This document shows, piece after piece, positions 1-12,624 of a stretch of DNA of 64,000 nt. A program made the position numbers and the translations under genes. Where the stretch lies: contig OW203725.1 of assembly GCA_934045075.1 (NCBI GenBank), positions 1,330,775-1,394,774 on the forward strand, written 5' to 3'. Position 1 is the first letter of the stretch. Each line of letters opens with the position of its first letter. The notes below the pieces were generated by a model. That model had not been told where the DNA came from and searched no databases. It saw only the letters and a program-made list of their open reading frames with translations. Source of the DNA: Yponomeuta sedellus. Lineage: Eukaryota > Arthropoda > Insecta > Lepidoptera > Yponomeutidae.

Positions 1-2960
1 CCACTCTCTTCGAAGGCTGCGACTGAACTCCCCATGCCATCTCCCGGATTTCCCAGCTCTCTTTGGTTCAACGCTAGGCTCCACCCCCAAGAATACATTC
101 ATCAACCATTCCATGACCTACAAAAAATATCTAAATTTATGGCCTGAAGTGGACGAACCCAAAACTGGCACAAAAACGCCAAACTCTTGAAAACCCACCC
201 ACACGACCAAATCTCCTTGACCTTTGCCGGAGCGTTCCCCATTGGTCCCTGCAGCACTGCGGATTGCAAGGCGATGTATGGAAAAACTGTAAACTCTGGA
301 TTTGCAGTCATTAAAAACAATCCTGACAATGGATATTGTCAGTTACATCATTGTACGTCTATTCGTTATTGAAATAATGAAGTCCTAATCACAACATTAT
401 TGTGGTTTGTTGAGTAAACCAAGTCCTAACACAATCCATCTGATACACAGCAATAATAGTCATTGTAGAAAGCATGCAAAACGGGGTAATTTCCATACAA
501 TTTTATTCACAAAGTGCATGGGTGAAAGAGGACAAAACCTATTCCACTCGAACGATCCGTCAACATGTGGCGACACAGCTCAAACTTCGTTGAGCTTCTG
601 GAAGGAGACTCTTACAGAGCCCATAATAAATGCCATTTACTATTTTCGAGAACTGTGAAACCCTTGGAATAGATGCAAACAGGGCCGCATGGTAATGTTG
701 TGATAAGAGGCCTGAGCTCCACCAATCTCGCCCCCACTACTGTGAACTACGATTGGCGCCGCCATGCCAAAGAACAGCGCACGTTCGCCTCACTTGTACT
801 TTCTTCGAATCTTCAGTTGACATTTATGGGCTTTATTGCATCTGCTTGTATACGTGTGACACGGCACGACACGACACCTGCGATCCCAGAGTTTATGGGT
901 GAAGGTATAAGACCCATGATTCCATACGCTCTGAATTCTTAACCACACCCAATATAGGCGGCGCGTCACTTCCCAGGACCAAAATCATCCCCTCCTGAGG
1001 TCGAACAGTTCTCCAAGATCACAACAGGTGGCGTCACCCGTATCGATTTAGAAATATCCTGCTGAAAACTGTAAGGGTGAAAGGGTTGACCATTTCAGCC
1101 GTTACAGCCTCCTAGGTCATCACATAACTTGTTTTATAATGCAAGTGACCATCAAAAAAGAATAAATGTGAAGTTTCTTCGTTAGTATCACGTCCACATA
1201 ATCTATTAATTGCGAAACTGACATCTTTGACTTTCATCAAAACATTTTGTTTTTTAATAAATGTTTTTTTCGACTCTGACTTTAAAATCTTAGTATTTGT
1301 TAATGATCTCGATTAAATCTTAGCAACTGTAACAACAGTTTTTAGAACTTAGGATCAACAACCTATGACTTTAATCGATTTCCACTAAAACCGGCCGTTT
1401 TTGGCTGGTTTTAGCCGGTTTAAAACTGCTCTAAAGTTCTAAATTCTTGGTTCATGTCAGTAAGTTTTAAAGAGTAACTATTTAAAGAGTAGGTAACTTA
1501 AATATATACTTAGTTAAATTCTCAATTCAGAAAGAAATTAAGAAAGAATTCAGAAGAAAGAATCACTCGGTTCGACTAGACCAGTCGAACCGAGCGCTAG
1601 CGCTACCTTACCTCGGTTTCACTTACCTTGACAAGATTATGAAGACGGTTAAAATCGCCTTATTAATCGGTCTTACGAACAATGTCTTACATAATCTGCC
1701 CATTCTTACATCTCCTAGATCTTTGACAACAACCTTTAGTGTATTTTAAAACAGATTGGTATCGGGTCTCCGACATCAGCGGCGAACAAAAGGACCGCTT
1801 CGACGAACTTATGTACATGCCTCACCCTCGCGTGATCTGAGGCGAATTTGGTGGTGCTTAGGTTTATATTGCTAAACTTCACCCTTTGTTGTGACTACTA
1901 GTGTGTACGATGTGGCGTGATATCAGATTAGACACCATGGTGTTTATCACGGTGGTGGTATGGTGGTGGTGGTGTAGTATCATGATACTGCGAGCAATTT
2001 TCCCACAGATTAAAAATAATTTTAGAAAAATGGCTCGAACCTTCGTTAAACTTTAGTTTATTACTGAAATATAGGCTTTTTTGTAAATAATAAACGTGTC
2101 GCCACATTATGGAAGAGAATATAAAAATGTTTCGTCGTGCTTATTGTTTAACGGCGCACGTATAACCATGCCATTAAAACGGTTATACTGAAATAAAATA
2201 GCAGTTAGAATAATTATAGGCACTTTATTTAGTTTTTAACACACTCGGACAGAGTTTCAGCTTAGCCTCAGCTCAGAACAGAAAAAGAGAACATAAATGA
2301 GCTCGCAGGCCTTTTTAAAAACTTGTAGTCGGGATAGCGAGGTGTGGCGGGGCCGGGGCATGACGTGGCGGCTTGGCATTGGCTGACTGGCTGGCAGGCT
2401 GGCTTTGGCGTTGGCTATGGCTCTGGCGTTGGCTGTGGCTTTGACGCTGGCGTACGGCGGCGTTACACATATAGAAGTAATATAATAACTCAAAAGGCGT
2501 TTAACTTGTAACGTTCATTAAGGCGCACTTTCTGTGCCACTTTGAATCAAACCTTTTTGAATTGTAATTGATAGCCTTGTATGTTATGTCATAGGAATGT
2601 CTAGATATTTTTTATAGGCCGGTCTTTCTTCGGTCGGTCGGCTTTCTTCTGTGCCCCGAGGCAGGTGGAGGCCGAGCGGAGCCCCCTGAGGCCCAGCCCT
2701 TCTAGCAACGATCTGATTAAGATATGCAGACCCAATTCACCGGTACAAAGTGCGTCGCTTTTGATAAAACGACGCCGTCGCCGCTCTGTTGTTGAGACGA
2801 AGGTAGCCGGTAATTGATAGGCTTCGGGGCGAGGCGTTATTGTAAGCCAGCATCTCGTCTAGATTGGCTACTTAACAAGTAGGTATGTTTCAGGCTAACC
2901 CTAGATCGAGGATCACCTCCGGGTACACTGTTGAGAGATCACCATTCCAAGGCTAAACTC
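1..2960. other. Intergenic, no gene recognised
   Basis: Short frames only, none with a recognisable domain or consistent splice sites. Low-complexity GGTGGT runs at 1945-1975 and GGCTTTGGC-type runs at 2370-2455. Includes the hairpin at 1566-1594. Confidence 0.6.
1566..1594. other. Perfect 12-bp hairpin
   Basis: CTCGGTTCGACT, a 5-base loop, then AGTCGAACCGAG. Unexplained by neighbouring repeats. Confidence 0.8.
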
Positions 2961-2973
2961 TAATACGTAATAA

Positions 2974-3232
2974 GATGATTTCTATCTGTTGCGTTGGTTT
3001 GGACATGTGGAAAGGTTGAAGGAAGAAAGATGGACGAAACAAATATATATTGCGAATTTGAGTGGAAGGGCTGGCAAGGGACGTCCCAGGCGGACATACA
3101 TCGACCAAATAGGGGATGTATTAGCAAAGGGGAAGATAAAAAGTACCCGGAACCGGCGTGCGTGCATGCAACGACTTATGAACGTTGATGAAGCGAAGGT
3201 GATCTGTCAGGATCGTAACAATAACAATTAAA
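2974..3232 (+). pseudogene. LINE reverse-transcriptase C-terminal fragment
   Basis: [60 protein letters not shown]. This is the usual C-terminal end of ORF2 in a lepidopteran non-LTR element, truncated 5'. Further copies at 5620-5750, 26600-26830 and 40514-40740. Confidence 0.85.
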
Positions 3233-3783
3233 GTAAATATTTAGTGTGATTAGTCTTAGTGGGCAAGCCCTATAGCAAGAAATAACAAAAATCGGCCAAA
3301 TATAAGTATGACAAATATATCAGAACCCTTTATGCGCGAGTGACACTCACACTTGACCGGTGTTTACTAATAAGCTCGTTTAATCACGCAAACGTTACAA
3401 TATAAATATGTTTGTCGTTGCGTATTTACCGCCAATCCATAACATCAGCACATTTACACTGCAACGACCGCAACCAAATTATCGGGACTGAAATAAAGCG
3501 CAATCAATTCGTCACAAAATTGTGGTGCAGCCTCACACACGCAACTAATTTGATTACTAGGTCAAACAGAAGAACTGCCCCGGGCTTGTTTCATGAGCAT
3601 GTGGCTTCTGTCAGAGACAGCCTTCTGGGTGCCCACCGTGGTGTGAAGATTTCACGCTTACGCATGTCTATACCGTAGAAACTCATATCTTTGTGATAGT
3701 CAGCCACAACCAGCGGTTTAACTACGTACATACATATAAACCCACGCCTGGAACACGAAAAGTTAGGCCCAAATAAATCTATT

Positions 3784-3856
3784 CGATCCCTTGGTATATC
3801 CCCACTGCTGGGGCACGGGACTCTTCCTGCTACGCAGGAAGGTTAGGCCTATCTAA
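3784..3856 (+). repeat. Repeat family A fragment
   Basis: CCCACTGCTGGGGCACGGGA through GCAGGAAGGTTAGGCC only. Confidence 0.75.
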
Positions 3857-4208
3857 TCAGTTTTTTTAGAAATTCCTAAGTGTAATCGATAATGTTTGTA
3901 ATCGTTAGGCGTCTATCAATTACGTGAGCTGTTTTTGGTCAAGCCGAATGTCACGCCAAGCCCTCGTGGCTAGGGGGGATCTTGGGGATATGTTTACCGT
4001 TATTTTTTGCAGCTGTGCAAAATGCGTCAAGTTTTCCTCCTTAATAAATATATCGCAGCAGCTATATAAAACGTCACGAAGTAGCACAGCCCCGGTTGTT
4101 TAGCTACCACCGGTCAGACAGTCAAATTTACTAGACATTGAATGACATTCAGACAGATCTCGTAGACTCACGTGAGATTGCGGGGAAGGTGGTCGAGTCA
4201 AAATCGCC

Positions 4209-4500
4209 AAATTTACCTCACGTGTTAATAGACGTCCCCTTATTATCTTGCTTACCTTGCAACATGCCCATTTTTTTGAAGTAGGTAAATCGTTATCAAC
4301 CCTTGTATGTCCCCACTGCTGGAGCACGGGTCCTTCCTGCATCGCAGGAAGGTTAAATTTACCTCACGTGTTAATAGACGTCCCCTTATTATCTTGCTTA
4401 CCTTGCAACATGCCCATTTTTTTGAAGTAGGTAAATCGTTATCAACCCTTGTATGTCCCCACTGCTGGAGCAGGGGTCCTTCCTGCATCGCAGGAAGGTT
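4209..4500 (+). repeat. 146-bp perfect-looking tandem duplication
   Basis: AAATTTACCTCACGTG at 4209 and 4355 start two copies that end CGCAGGAAGGTT. I find a single difference (GCACGGG against GCAGGGG). The unit contains the start of family A. Confidence 0.9.
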
Positions 4501-4792
4501 AGGCCATACTCCACCACGGGGGCCAAGTCCGGGTTAGTGGAGGATTGTAAGACAGTGGCGGGCCTTACTGTCAGAAGTTATCAAGCCGCCAATAAGGCCC
4601 CTGACATGGCTTAACGACTGCCATTATATGACAGCCGGCACCAACGGCTTAACTTGCCTTGCGAAGCACGGCAGCGCTCGGAAAAATGCCACTAGCGGTA
4701 GTCACGGGACGCTCACCCATCCCGCACCTGACCGCGCCTGTTGTTGCTTAGCCAAGTGATTGATTCCAATCACTTGGTTCGCCTAGGCCACG
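4285..4792 (+). repeat. Repeat family A, near-complete copy
   Basis: Runs from TATCAACCCTTGTATGTCCC to the terminal hairpin CCAAGTGATTG (4752-4762) / CAATCACTTGG (4767-4777). It includes the duplicated start. The longest plus-strand example in the window, with no coding potential. Confidence 0.85.
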
Positions 4793-5619
4793 AGCGGTTT
4801 TGAAGTAAATACTGGCTGGTAATTAAGGCTACAAAATAATACATGTACCTTTTACGTACTACGTAGGTGTATAATAGCAAGCTGCAGTGACGACCGCTAA
4901 CTACCCCAGTAAATATCATAATATTACAACTAAAATCAACAAATACATGAAATTAAACCGCGGAGCTGTTTGCCTGTTAGCAATACCAACAACATACCAC
5001 AACGCATTATTGAAATTCCTCCCGCGAAACCTGTAAACCGTTTCTTCGGTACCGCTAAACTAAACTATTGCCAATAATAGCTTGAAAATTCTCCTCGTTA
5101 AAGTTATAGTTAAAATTTAGATTTAAACACGTCAAAAACTGATCGCAACAGATTCGAAGATTGAATATTTTTTGGGGAACCTATTATATACGTCCTACTG
5201 CAGGGCACGGACCCTCTCTTAGAAAGAGAGAGTACGGGTTTAATTACTACGCGTGCCCACCGCCAATTGGCAATTTAAAGCGCTCAGGCTGAGCTATGTT
5301 GAATATGTACATTCACGTGCATATATATATAGCCTTTATTCTATAGTAGTAGAATAAAGGCAATTTTATTTTAAGAGTATTTTAAGCCTTCGCTTTTACG
5401 TAGCCAAAATAATTTAGTTTCTATTAGTTTCACGTGCACGTAAACACATGTTACCTGCTAACATGTAAACACACTAGAACCTTGTCACTTTAACCTCTTC
5501 TAGCATCATGTATGAGAAATTGACTATTTTCACTTTCACAAGGTACGAGTACAGTACAATTAAAAAACGGAGGTGTATAAATATCGGTATTAAATTGAAA
5601 CCGTACTTCACTTCAAACT

Positions 5620-5760
5620 TCGACCGCTTCGAAAGCAAGATAAAAAGTATCCGGAACCGACATTCGTGGAAGCAGAGACTAATTAATGTTGATGTAGCAC
5701 ATTGCCAAGGTTTGCCAGGATCGTGGCAAGTGGCAAGTGTATCCGCCCACCGCCCACAAT
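5620..5760 (+). pseudogene. LINE C-terminal fragment, short
   Basis: KIKSIRNRHSWKQRLINVDV matches the end of the 2974-3232 fragment; the remainder is lost. Confidence 0.65.
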
Positions 5761-5799
5761 ATAACATAAACCGTTTTCAGTTTTGCATTATTTCGATAA

Positions 5800-5979
5800 T
5801 CTATAATATAAAAATGAATCGCTGAATGTGTTGGTAAGCGCAAATCTTGACAGCAGCTGAACCTATTTCGCGAATTATTTTTTTAGAATATTCCTTGAAG
5901 TACGAGGATGGTTCTTACAGAGAAAAAAAATAAAAAAGAATCGACTGTTACGCGGTACGAAGTTCGCTGGGTCAGCTAG
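5800..5979 (+). mobile_element. Non-autonomous Helitron-like element
   Basis: TC start (TCTATAATATAAAAATG) and CTAG end followed by T, with AAGTACGAGGATGGTTCTTA in the body. No terminal inverted repeats. Fits Helitron rules. Confidence 0.75.
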
Positions 5980-6239
5980 TAACTTATAAAACTGTAATTG
6001 AGCAGTTTTCCGTCGTATTTAATATAACAGATCGTTTCTAAATAAACAGGCCATCAATCATACTTTAGATACGTACAGAATGCTACAAAAGGCCCTCCCA
6101 AAGTTGACCAAATCCCAAAGCATAAGCAATATAATTATGTCCCATTTTAAAGCGCATGCCTTCTCTCTCAGTAAAAGATAGCGTCGGCTTGATCACTACG
6201 TGTAACCTCAAGTTAGATAAGTATATAAATACGTCAGAT

Positions 6240-6495
6240 AGGTACTTAGGTCTGTAAGTAATGCAATTTGCTTAAGTCAGATGTCGCTGCCTGTACGTAA
6301 TACAGAGAATAGTGTAACGAGGTTCGAAATTTCACTGATGCCGTGAGTAGCCCATTGGCTCAATTGGTAGAGCGCTGGCACGGATAGCCAGAAGTTGCGG
6401 GTTCGAATCCCGGCATGGGTGAAATTTTTAGCCTCTAAATAGGTTTTTAAATTTGTTCCTTAGCACGGGTTAGTGCATTAAAATAAAAATAGTAT
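6240..6495 (+). mobile_element. tRNA-like SINE, family B (direct pair, first)
   Basis: Leader GTAAGTAATGCAATTTGCTT, core GCCCATTGGCTCAATTGGTA, tail TTTTTAGCCTCTAAATAGG. The tRNA-like head lies about 100 bp inside the repeated unit rather than at its start. Confidence 0.85.
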
Positions 6496-6535
6496 AATCA
6501 TGTGGGTACAGTGATATCGTTCCGATGTTAAACTT

Positions 6536-6802
6536 AACTGCTAAGTAGGTAGTCGGGGTAGTAAGTAATGCAATTTGCTTAAGTCAGATGTCGCTGCCTG
6601 TACGTAATACAGAGAATAGTGTAAAGAGGTTCGAAATTTCACTGATGCCGTGAGTCGCCCATTGGCTCAATTGGTAGAGCGCTGGCACGGATAGCCAGAG
6701 GTTGCGGGTTCGAATCCCGGCATGGGTGAAATTTTTAGCCTCTAAATAGGTTTTTAAATTTGTTCCTTAGCACGGGTTAGCGCATTAAAATAAAAATAGT
6801 TT
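6536..6802 (+). mobile_element. tRNA-like SINE, family B (direct pair, second)
   Basis: Nearly identical to 6240-6495, offset 300 bp, and including the longer leader AAGTAGGTAGTCGGGGTAGT. The pair may reflect a local duplication or two insertions. Confidence 0.85.
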
Positions 6803-7489
6803 CATCAAAGTAATTTTCAATTAAATTTCTACGCTGCTAATAAGTTGAACATGTGCAGTCTTCTTAGGCGTTATGATAATTATATATACCTACAGCCACA
6901 GCCACGATTTTTTTTACGTTTCTACGGTCAATCGTTTAAGCGGAGGTGCCATACTCCAGCAAAAGAGAGCGATTTAAAGCTTAAATTAATATTTCACAAA
7001 TGGATCCCTCGTTCATTTTATGGATTCTATACTCACAATATTTTCAAAATGACTAATCCAACGCACACTACGGTGTAAACGAGTAAAAAAAAATATTAAA
7101 AAAATCAATCAAATCTTATATTTGTTTATATTAAAAATACCTATAATCACTGGTATAAGACAACAAACCCTGTTGACGCATCGCATGCATCGGGCGGCCA
7201 CCGGCCCACCTCCGCCGCATCGGGCTTTCCAATTTCCTGCCGGAAAAACGCAGCGAAAGCATCGAAATCTGGACAAATCCCATTTCAGAGACAAACGACA
7301 ATATCTACCTGTTGGCTTGCGGGCGACGGGAAATTGAAAGCGCGAATACTTACGTAGACTAACTGCACTTTGATTTTCGATTTTCGTATAAATAGATAGA
7401 TAGAGAACACTTTATTGCACAGCCAGAAAAATATTACAGCCATTAATTGTACCTTAATAATTATATTGGAGTAAACGTCTTCTTGAGTA

Positions 7490-7650
7490 GAGACCGCGTC
7501 TCGGCAAACGTAGTGTAGGACGCCCTCCGACCAGGTGGGATGACGATCTGCGAAAAACTGCCGGCAGACGCTGGATGCGACAAGCTATGGCGCTCATTAG
7601 GGGAGGGCTATGTCCAGCAGTGGACTACATAATATTAGCCTGAAGAAGAA
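7490..7650 (+). mobile_element. LINE 3'-end fragment
   Basis: GTAGGACGCCCTCCGACCAG, CCGGCAGACGCTGGATGCGA, GGGGAGGGCTATGTCCAGCA, then a GAAGAAGAAG tail. The reverse-complement relatives at 13140-13290 and 46545-46700 share the module. Confidence 0.72.
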
Positions 7651-8855
7651 GAATATTGTGCCTACCTTATACGGGATTGTATAACTAGGATCGGTGTATT
7701 CAAGCACACAAAATGCGGCGATGCAAAAAACTAATTACAAAATTCTCACCTCGGGTTTCTGGTACACTAACAAGCAGTTAATCTAATGTTAACAGCCGAC
7801 AGCTGTTAACAGTAGCTCAACGCGGGGCACGGGTCTCTTCCTGAATAGCAACAAGGTTAGGCCATACTACATTGTTTCAGGACTCAGACACGTTTTTAGA
7901 GTTTCCTGGCCTAGTTTGTGGACTGCCGTTGAACCGTGTATTATGCACCTACCCACCTCTTCTGTATATTAATTAATTATGTAACACCTGCTGCTGTAAC
8001 TTTTATTTCAATAAACGCACTTACTTACCTCTAAATAGGAAATTACTTTTTTTGTTTTTTGGTTTTGTGACATTTGCTGTAGTTACGTAAAAACGCCTCG
8101 ATTATGTAACTAAAAGTCCAGTAGATATTCGTTTTTGCACAGAGATGTACACGTGATAAGTTACATAATTAAGGCGCGAAGTCGCAAAGGCAACTTCTTT
8201 GTCAAAATCCCCCGCAAATTAAATCTTGGGCCAGGCTAATATTGAAATTAAACAACAATGGACACTTACAGAGATATCTTTATTGTGACATTAAATTCTT
8301 AAAACAGTCATCGTAGAACTGAAGAGCATAGCAACTAAACTTTAAGTGCCATTTTACGTCCAACCAAAGAAATTAAACCTACTCACAGTGGAAATAAATA
8401 CTTGGATTCCGTGAATATACACACTTAACACAACTAAACTATATTTCGATGGAGTGGAATGCTCTGTCTTACACATCGTACTACTGAATAAATTACATGG
8501 TATAAACAAAATCACCAAATCTATCCGAAAAGATTCTACACTTAAATGTAAACAACTTTAACTATGGCGATAACCTCAGATCATATGATCTGAGGCGATA
8601 ACATAGCAGTTGTTCGAAAAATAAAGAAATGAAACACAGCTGACATTTTTTCATGTCTTCGAAGATTCTTAAGCATGGGGCACATAACAAGGACTAGGGT
8701 GTAAAAGTGTGCTAGGGCGATGGAATGGAGCCACACAGATAAGACGGCCTTAGGCACCAATTCTTTACAACCACGACCTCGTCCCGAGTCCTTCCTGTGT
8801 GCCCCAGGCCTCACTCGCATAGACTCATAGAACTCGGATAAATATGGGCATAATA
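7650..8855. other. Intergenic, no gene recognised
   Basis: Holds a small family A scrap (7805-7865). An AATAAA on the minus strand near 8280 could end some minus-strand transcript. Confidence 0.45.
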
Positions 8856-9000
8856 CAGAGATTAATAATACAGAGAATATTGTGAAGAGGTTCGAAATTT
8901 CACTGACGCCGGTGAGTTGCCCATTAGCTCAGTTGGAAGAGGTCGCGGGTTCGAATCCCGGCATGGGTGGAATTTTAAGCCTCTAAATAGGTTTTTGAAT
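8855..9000 (+). mobile_element. tRNA-like SINE, family B, deleted core
   Basis: Leader and tail are present but the anticodon arm is missing: CTCAGTTGGAAGAGGTCGCG joins the D-arm directly to the T-arm. Confidence 0.8.
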
Positions 9001-9862
9001 ATGGGCATTTTGTTACACCTGTAAACGCGTTTTTTCCAAAGAAATAATCAAACTAATACAATATAAATGCAAGAACATGGCACAAAGGACACAAAATTGC
9101 GACTAGATGATATGGTAGAGACACGATTGAAAAACACGAAAGTTCCAATGAAAAAATCCACAGGAGATGCCACTCCCAAATTGTTTAAAGCAACTTTTGT
9201 GTTTTCATAATTGTATAGACAGATCTGAAAGAATAATACTCGAGCTAGAATTAATACCTTGAAGCTTATTCGCTAAATATTCAATGCAACGTTGAGACTA
9301 ATGGAATCAACTCTTAACATCTACATTATAAGGATCGCTATTAAACACTTTTGTAAAAAGTGCAGATGAATATTAGACGCACGGAAATGCATATTTATTA
9401 TCACGATTTACACTCGCGTGCCAATCGTTTTATATTAGCAATGAATATGTACATTTCCACACGTGTTCTACACATATACGGCTTATTTATAAAAACAGAA
9501 TTCCAGAAAACACTCCACAAACTTTTACATAGTCTGTGATTGTGATTTTACGCAATCACAGATTAAATAAACTGTCTCCATTAAGTGCCTTGTAAGGATG
9601 CTGTTTTTATAAATAAAATCGAAAGTCTATAAGTACTTATGGACTAAAATGTATGTACGGGTGTATACTTTAAAAAGTTTTAAACAACATTCAGCATAGC
9701 TAACTTAATAATTCAGCTAGTATCTGCTAAGATCTTATAGCAGTAAACATCTGTTGCTGGGCTCATCCAAAGAGTATTACATGAACTAAATCACTCGTAA
9801 ATCTAAAAGTTCTATCCTTATTACAATGGGGGCCTGTTTAATAGACTACAATTTCATGGTAC

Positions 9863-10104
9863 TGTCACGGGCTAGGGTTCTAGATTTGGAGGTAAAATAC
9901 CAATGAAAACTTCTTAGGATTTATTCACGCAAGGTCTGGTCTGCAGGTCTTCATCACACGAAGATTCCAAACAGTTTCATGTCATAGACTTGTCAGCCTT
10001 ATGCCAGTAGACATACGAGTCATTATTGCTTGCATCGTTACTAAAACGAAGCATGTGGCGACCATTCGATAGGCTTCCAGAGGATTCAGGATAGGACCGC
10101 GACA
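9863..10104 (-). mobile_element. Solo LTR of the same gypsy family, internally deleted
   Basis: It starts TGTCACGGGCTAGGGTTC and ends GGATAGGACCGCGACA, matching both ends of the 461-bp LTR, but is only 242 bp with the middle lost. The flanks carry a 4-bp duplication, GTAC. It is clearly older than the full element, with many substitutions. Confidence 0.85.
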
Positions 10105-11079
10105 GTACTATGACAATTCGATGTAATCCGTGGTATTACACTACAAAGTTGATTAATCCACAGATTAACAAGGAGTCTTACACAGATGTCTTAAGTTATG
10201 AACTGTCAAAATAAACTACGAATTGTAGTTTTATGAAGCTCGGCCAAGGCCGGCCATGTGCGGGCGCAATAATACAACGTAAAATAAACCTTAGTCTGCT
10301 TTTACGTGGAGCATTCAGTCTCGCTCGCACCATTTAATATTTTTAATTAATATAGCACTCACTTTACAGTAAACTTTCTATAAATGTGGTCTGAGGATTT
10401 GATGTGTTATGAAATTATCGATATCAACCCTTGCGGATTATGGACATTTCCAAAATATTTTTTGTTATCCTATCCATAATTTTTAATAAAGAAAAGTGGA
10501 TTTCAATTTAGGAATCTCACTTTCTCAATCAAAAACTGGTTGCAGGATGTGAAAAATATGACTTGATTGTCCACAATTTTATTATCTATTTACTTCTGAC
10601 CATTCGGTTTTGCAACACGAGTCTCTGAAATATGTCTGTCTAAAACCTGTCTGTCTATCTAAGACCTGTCTGGTCTCGCATAAATCATTGTTAGGGTGTC
10701 GTCGTTGACGGAATCGTAACGATGATGACGTCCTCGTCATCGTCATCATCGAGTACTAAGGATTATTTTTAGATTGAAATCGAGTGGCCCGCACGTCTCC
10801 GCTCCATTCCGTTACAACCTGGATAGACCTTAACTGAGTCTTGGTTTATGTCACTGGCGTAGCCCGACTTTAGCCCTTTTACCCCGAATGGCAAGTTATT
10901 TAAACGGCAGATTCTGGCAATGGCAGATTGTTAAACTGGCAGATATCGTAGGGTTACTTACAAAACACATAGATTATAATTGGTAGGTAGCTAGATCAAC
11001 AGCTTAGTAAACGCTTAGTAAAAGCGATTAGTAAACGCTTAGTTTTATCTCGATAGTTAGATCATCATCACCAGCAACC
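10105..11079. other. Intergenic, no gene recognised
   Basis: AT-rich, with a small GATGATGACG/CGTCATCATC inverted stretch at 10720-10752. No exon or repeat module recognised. Confidence 0.5.
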
Positions 11080-11330
11080 GATTATGTCCCCACCGAGGGG
11101 CACGGGTCTCTTCCCTGAAGTAAGTACAGGCCATAATCCGCAACGGGGGCCAATTCCGGATTGGTGGAGGCTTGCAAGAGGCTGGTCTTATTCTTAGAAG
11201 TTTTGAAGTCACCCTAAGGCTTGGTTTAACGTCTGCCATGTATCGACGGCAGCCGGCACCAACTGTTTAACGCGCCTTGCGAAGCACGGAACCGCTCGGA
11301 AAAATTACAATAGCGTTAATCATAGACGGT
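11080..11330 (+). repeat. Repeat family A, diverged copy
   Basis: GGGGCACGGGTCTCTTCC, CAGCCGGCACCAAC and CCTTGCGAAGCACGGAACC keep the family order with many changes. Confidence 0.7.
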
Positions 11331-11579
11331 GACTCATACATACACTGAACACGCTCTATGTTCTTAACCTTCGTGATCGTTTAAGTTCACTCAGGTAGCC
11401 AGAGCTACGAGTGAACTCGAGTGATTAGAAATCGTTGGTAAATTACAAATTAACAAAATTCTGCAAGTCCCATAGGCTTTGGGTTTCGCTATGCAGGATC
11501 AAACTGGGGCTAAAGGCTCGGGCGGCATGTAGCTTTACGGGCATCAGGTCAATCAATAAAGTAATTTACGACGATAAAC

Positions 11580-11880
11580 GAAACGAAACGTATCAGAGGC
11601 AGTTTCAAAGTGGCCCTGATTACAGAGACGCTCACAGAGACACGGCTTAGATGGTAAGGACATGTGATGAGACGAGAGGAAAATAATGTAGTCAAACAAG
11701 CCTTACAGATCCCAACCATCAAACGAGGTAGAGGACGACAACAAACTACCTGGTGGGCCACGGTAGCAAAGATCTTGGAACGAGCCCATTTGAGCGAGCG
11801 GACAACCCAGGACAGAAAATCTTGGATCAAAAGAAGGAGAGCCGACCCCAAATAATGGGAGAAAGACAAAGAAGAAGAAG
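11580..11880 (+). pseudogene. Second LINE type, C-terminal fragment
   Basis: VMRREENNVVKQALQ, GRGRQQTTWWATVAKILERA, DRKSWIKRRRADPK followed by a stop. This is the GRGRP-like end of another non-LTR ORF2. Confidence 0.7.
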
Positions 11881-11953
11881 AAACGAAACGACGAAACGAG
11901 ATCCAATCTAGACCAGGTATTAGAAATATTTGTGCGCTGTTTTTTCTTTCTTT

Positions 11954-12608
11954 CGAGAGCCAGCTACATAAACCGAGAGCCAGCTACATAAACCGAGAGC
12001 CAGCTACATAAACCGAGAGCCAGCTACATAAACCGAGAGCCAGCTACAAAAACCGAGAGCCAGCTACATAAACCGAGAGCCAGCTACATAAACCGAGAGC
12101 CAGCTACATAAACCGAGAGCCAGCTACATAAACCGAGAGCCAGCTACATAAACCAAGAGCCAGGTACATCAACCGAGAGCCAGCTACATAAATCAAGAGC
12201 CAGCTACATAAATCAAGAGCCAGCTACATAAATCAAGAGCCAGCTACATAAACCGAGAGCCAGCTACATAAACCGAGAGCCAGCTACATAAATCAAGAGC
12301 TAGCTACATAAACCAAGAGCCAGCTACGTAAACCAAGAGCCAGCGAGATAAACCGAGAGCCAGCTACATAAACCAAGAGCCAGCTACATAAACCAAGAGC
12401 CAGCTACTTAAATTAAGAGCCAGCTACATAAATCAAGAGCCAGCAACATAAATCAAGAGCCAGCAACATAAATCAAGAGCCAGCTACATAAATCAAGAGC
12501 CAGCTACATAAATCAAGAGCCAGCTACATAAACCGAGAGCCAGCTACACAAACCGAGAGCCAGCTACATAAACCGAGAGCCAGCTTCATAAACCGAGAGC
12601 CAGCGACC
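11954..12608. repeat. 20-bp minisatellite, about 33 copies
   Basis: Unit CCGAGAGCCAGCTACATAAA repeats with exact 20-bp spacing. Sub-variants have AATCAAGAGCC or AACCAAGAGCC instead of AACCGAGAGCC; these cluster in the middle, while both ends are the CCGAGAG form. There are no spacers, so it is not CRISPR. The array lies 17 bp beyond the ITM2 stop codon and is probably within its 3' UTR. Confidence 0.95.
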
Positions 12609-12624
12609 AGCCGGGGCCTGTCGC

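Noticed and set aside
187..372. Small protein ending HHCTSIRY
   Set aside because: No recognisable domain, signal peptide or supporting splice site; length expected by chance.
2257..2493. Alanine-rich small protein on the minus strand
   Set aside because: Created by a GGCTTTGGC-type simple repeat; no other support.
6357..6424. A tRNA gene (and the similar cores at 6657, 12922, 46217, 56678 and 61587)
   Set aside because: The cores sit inside a repeated unit, the loop has C at position 33, the GGA anticodon would need a long serine variable arm, and the acceptor stem has mismatches. SINE heads fit better.
11954..12608. CRISPR array
   Set aside because: Units are directly joined with no spacers, and the context is an insect gene. 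Minisatellite.
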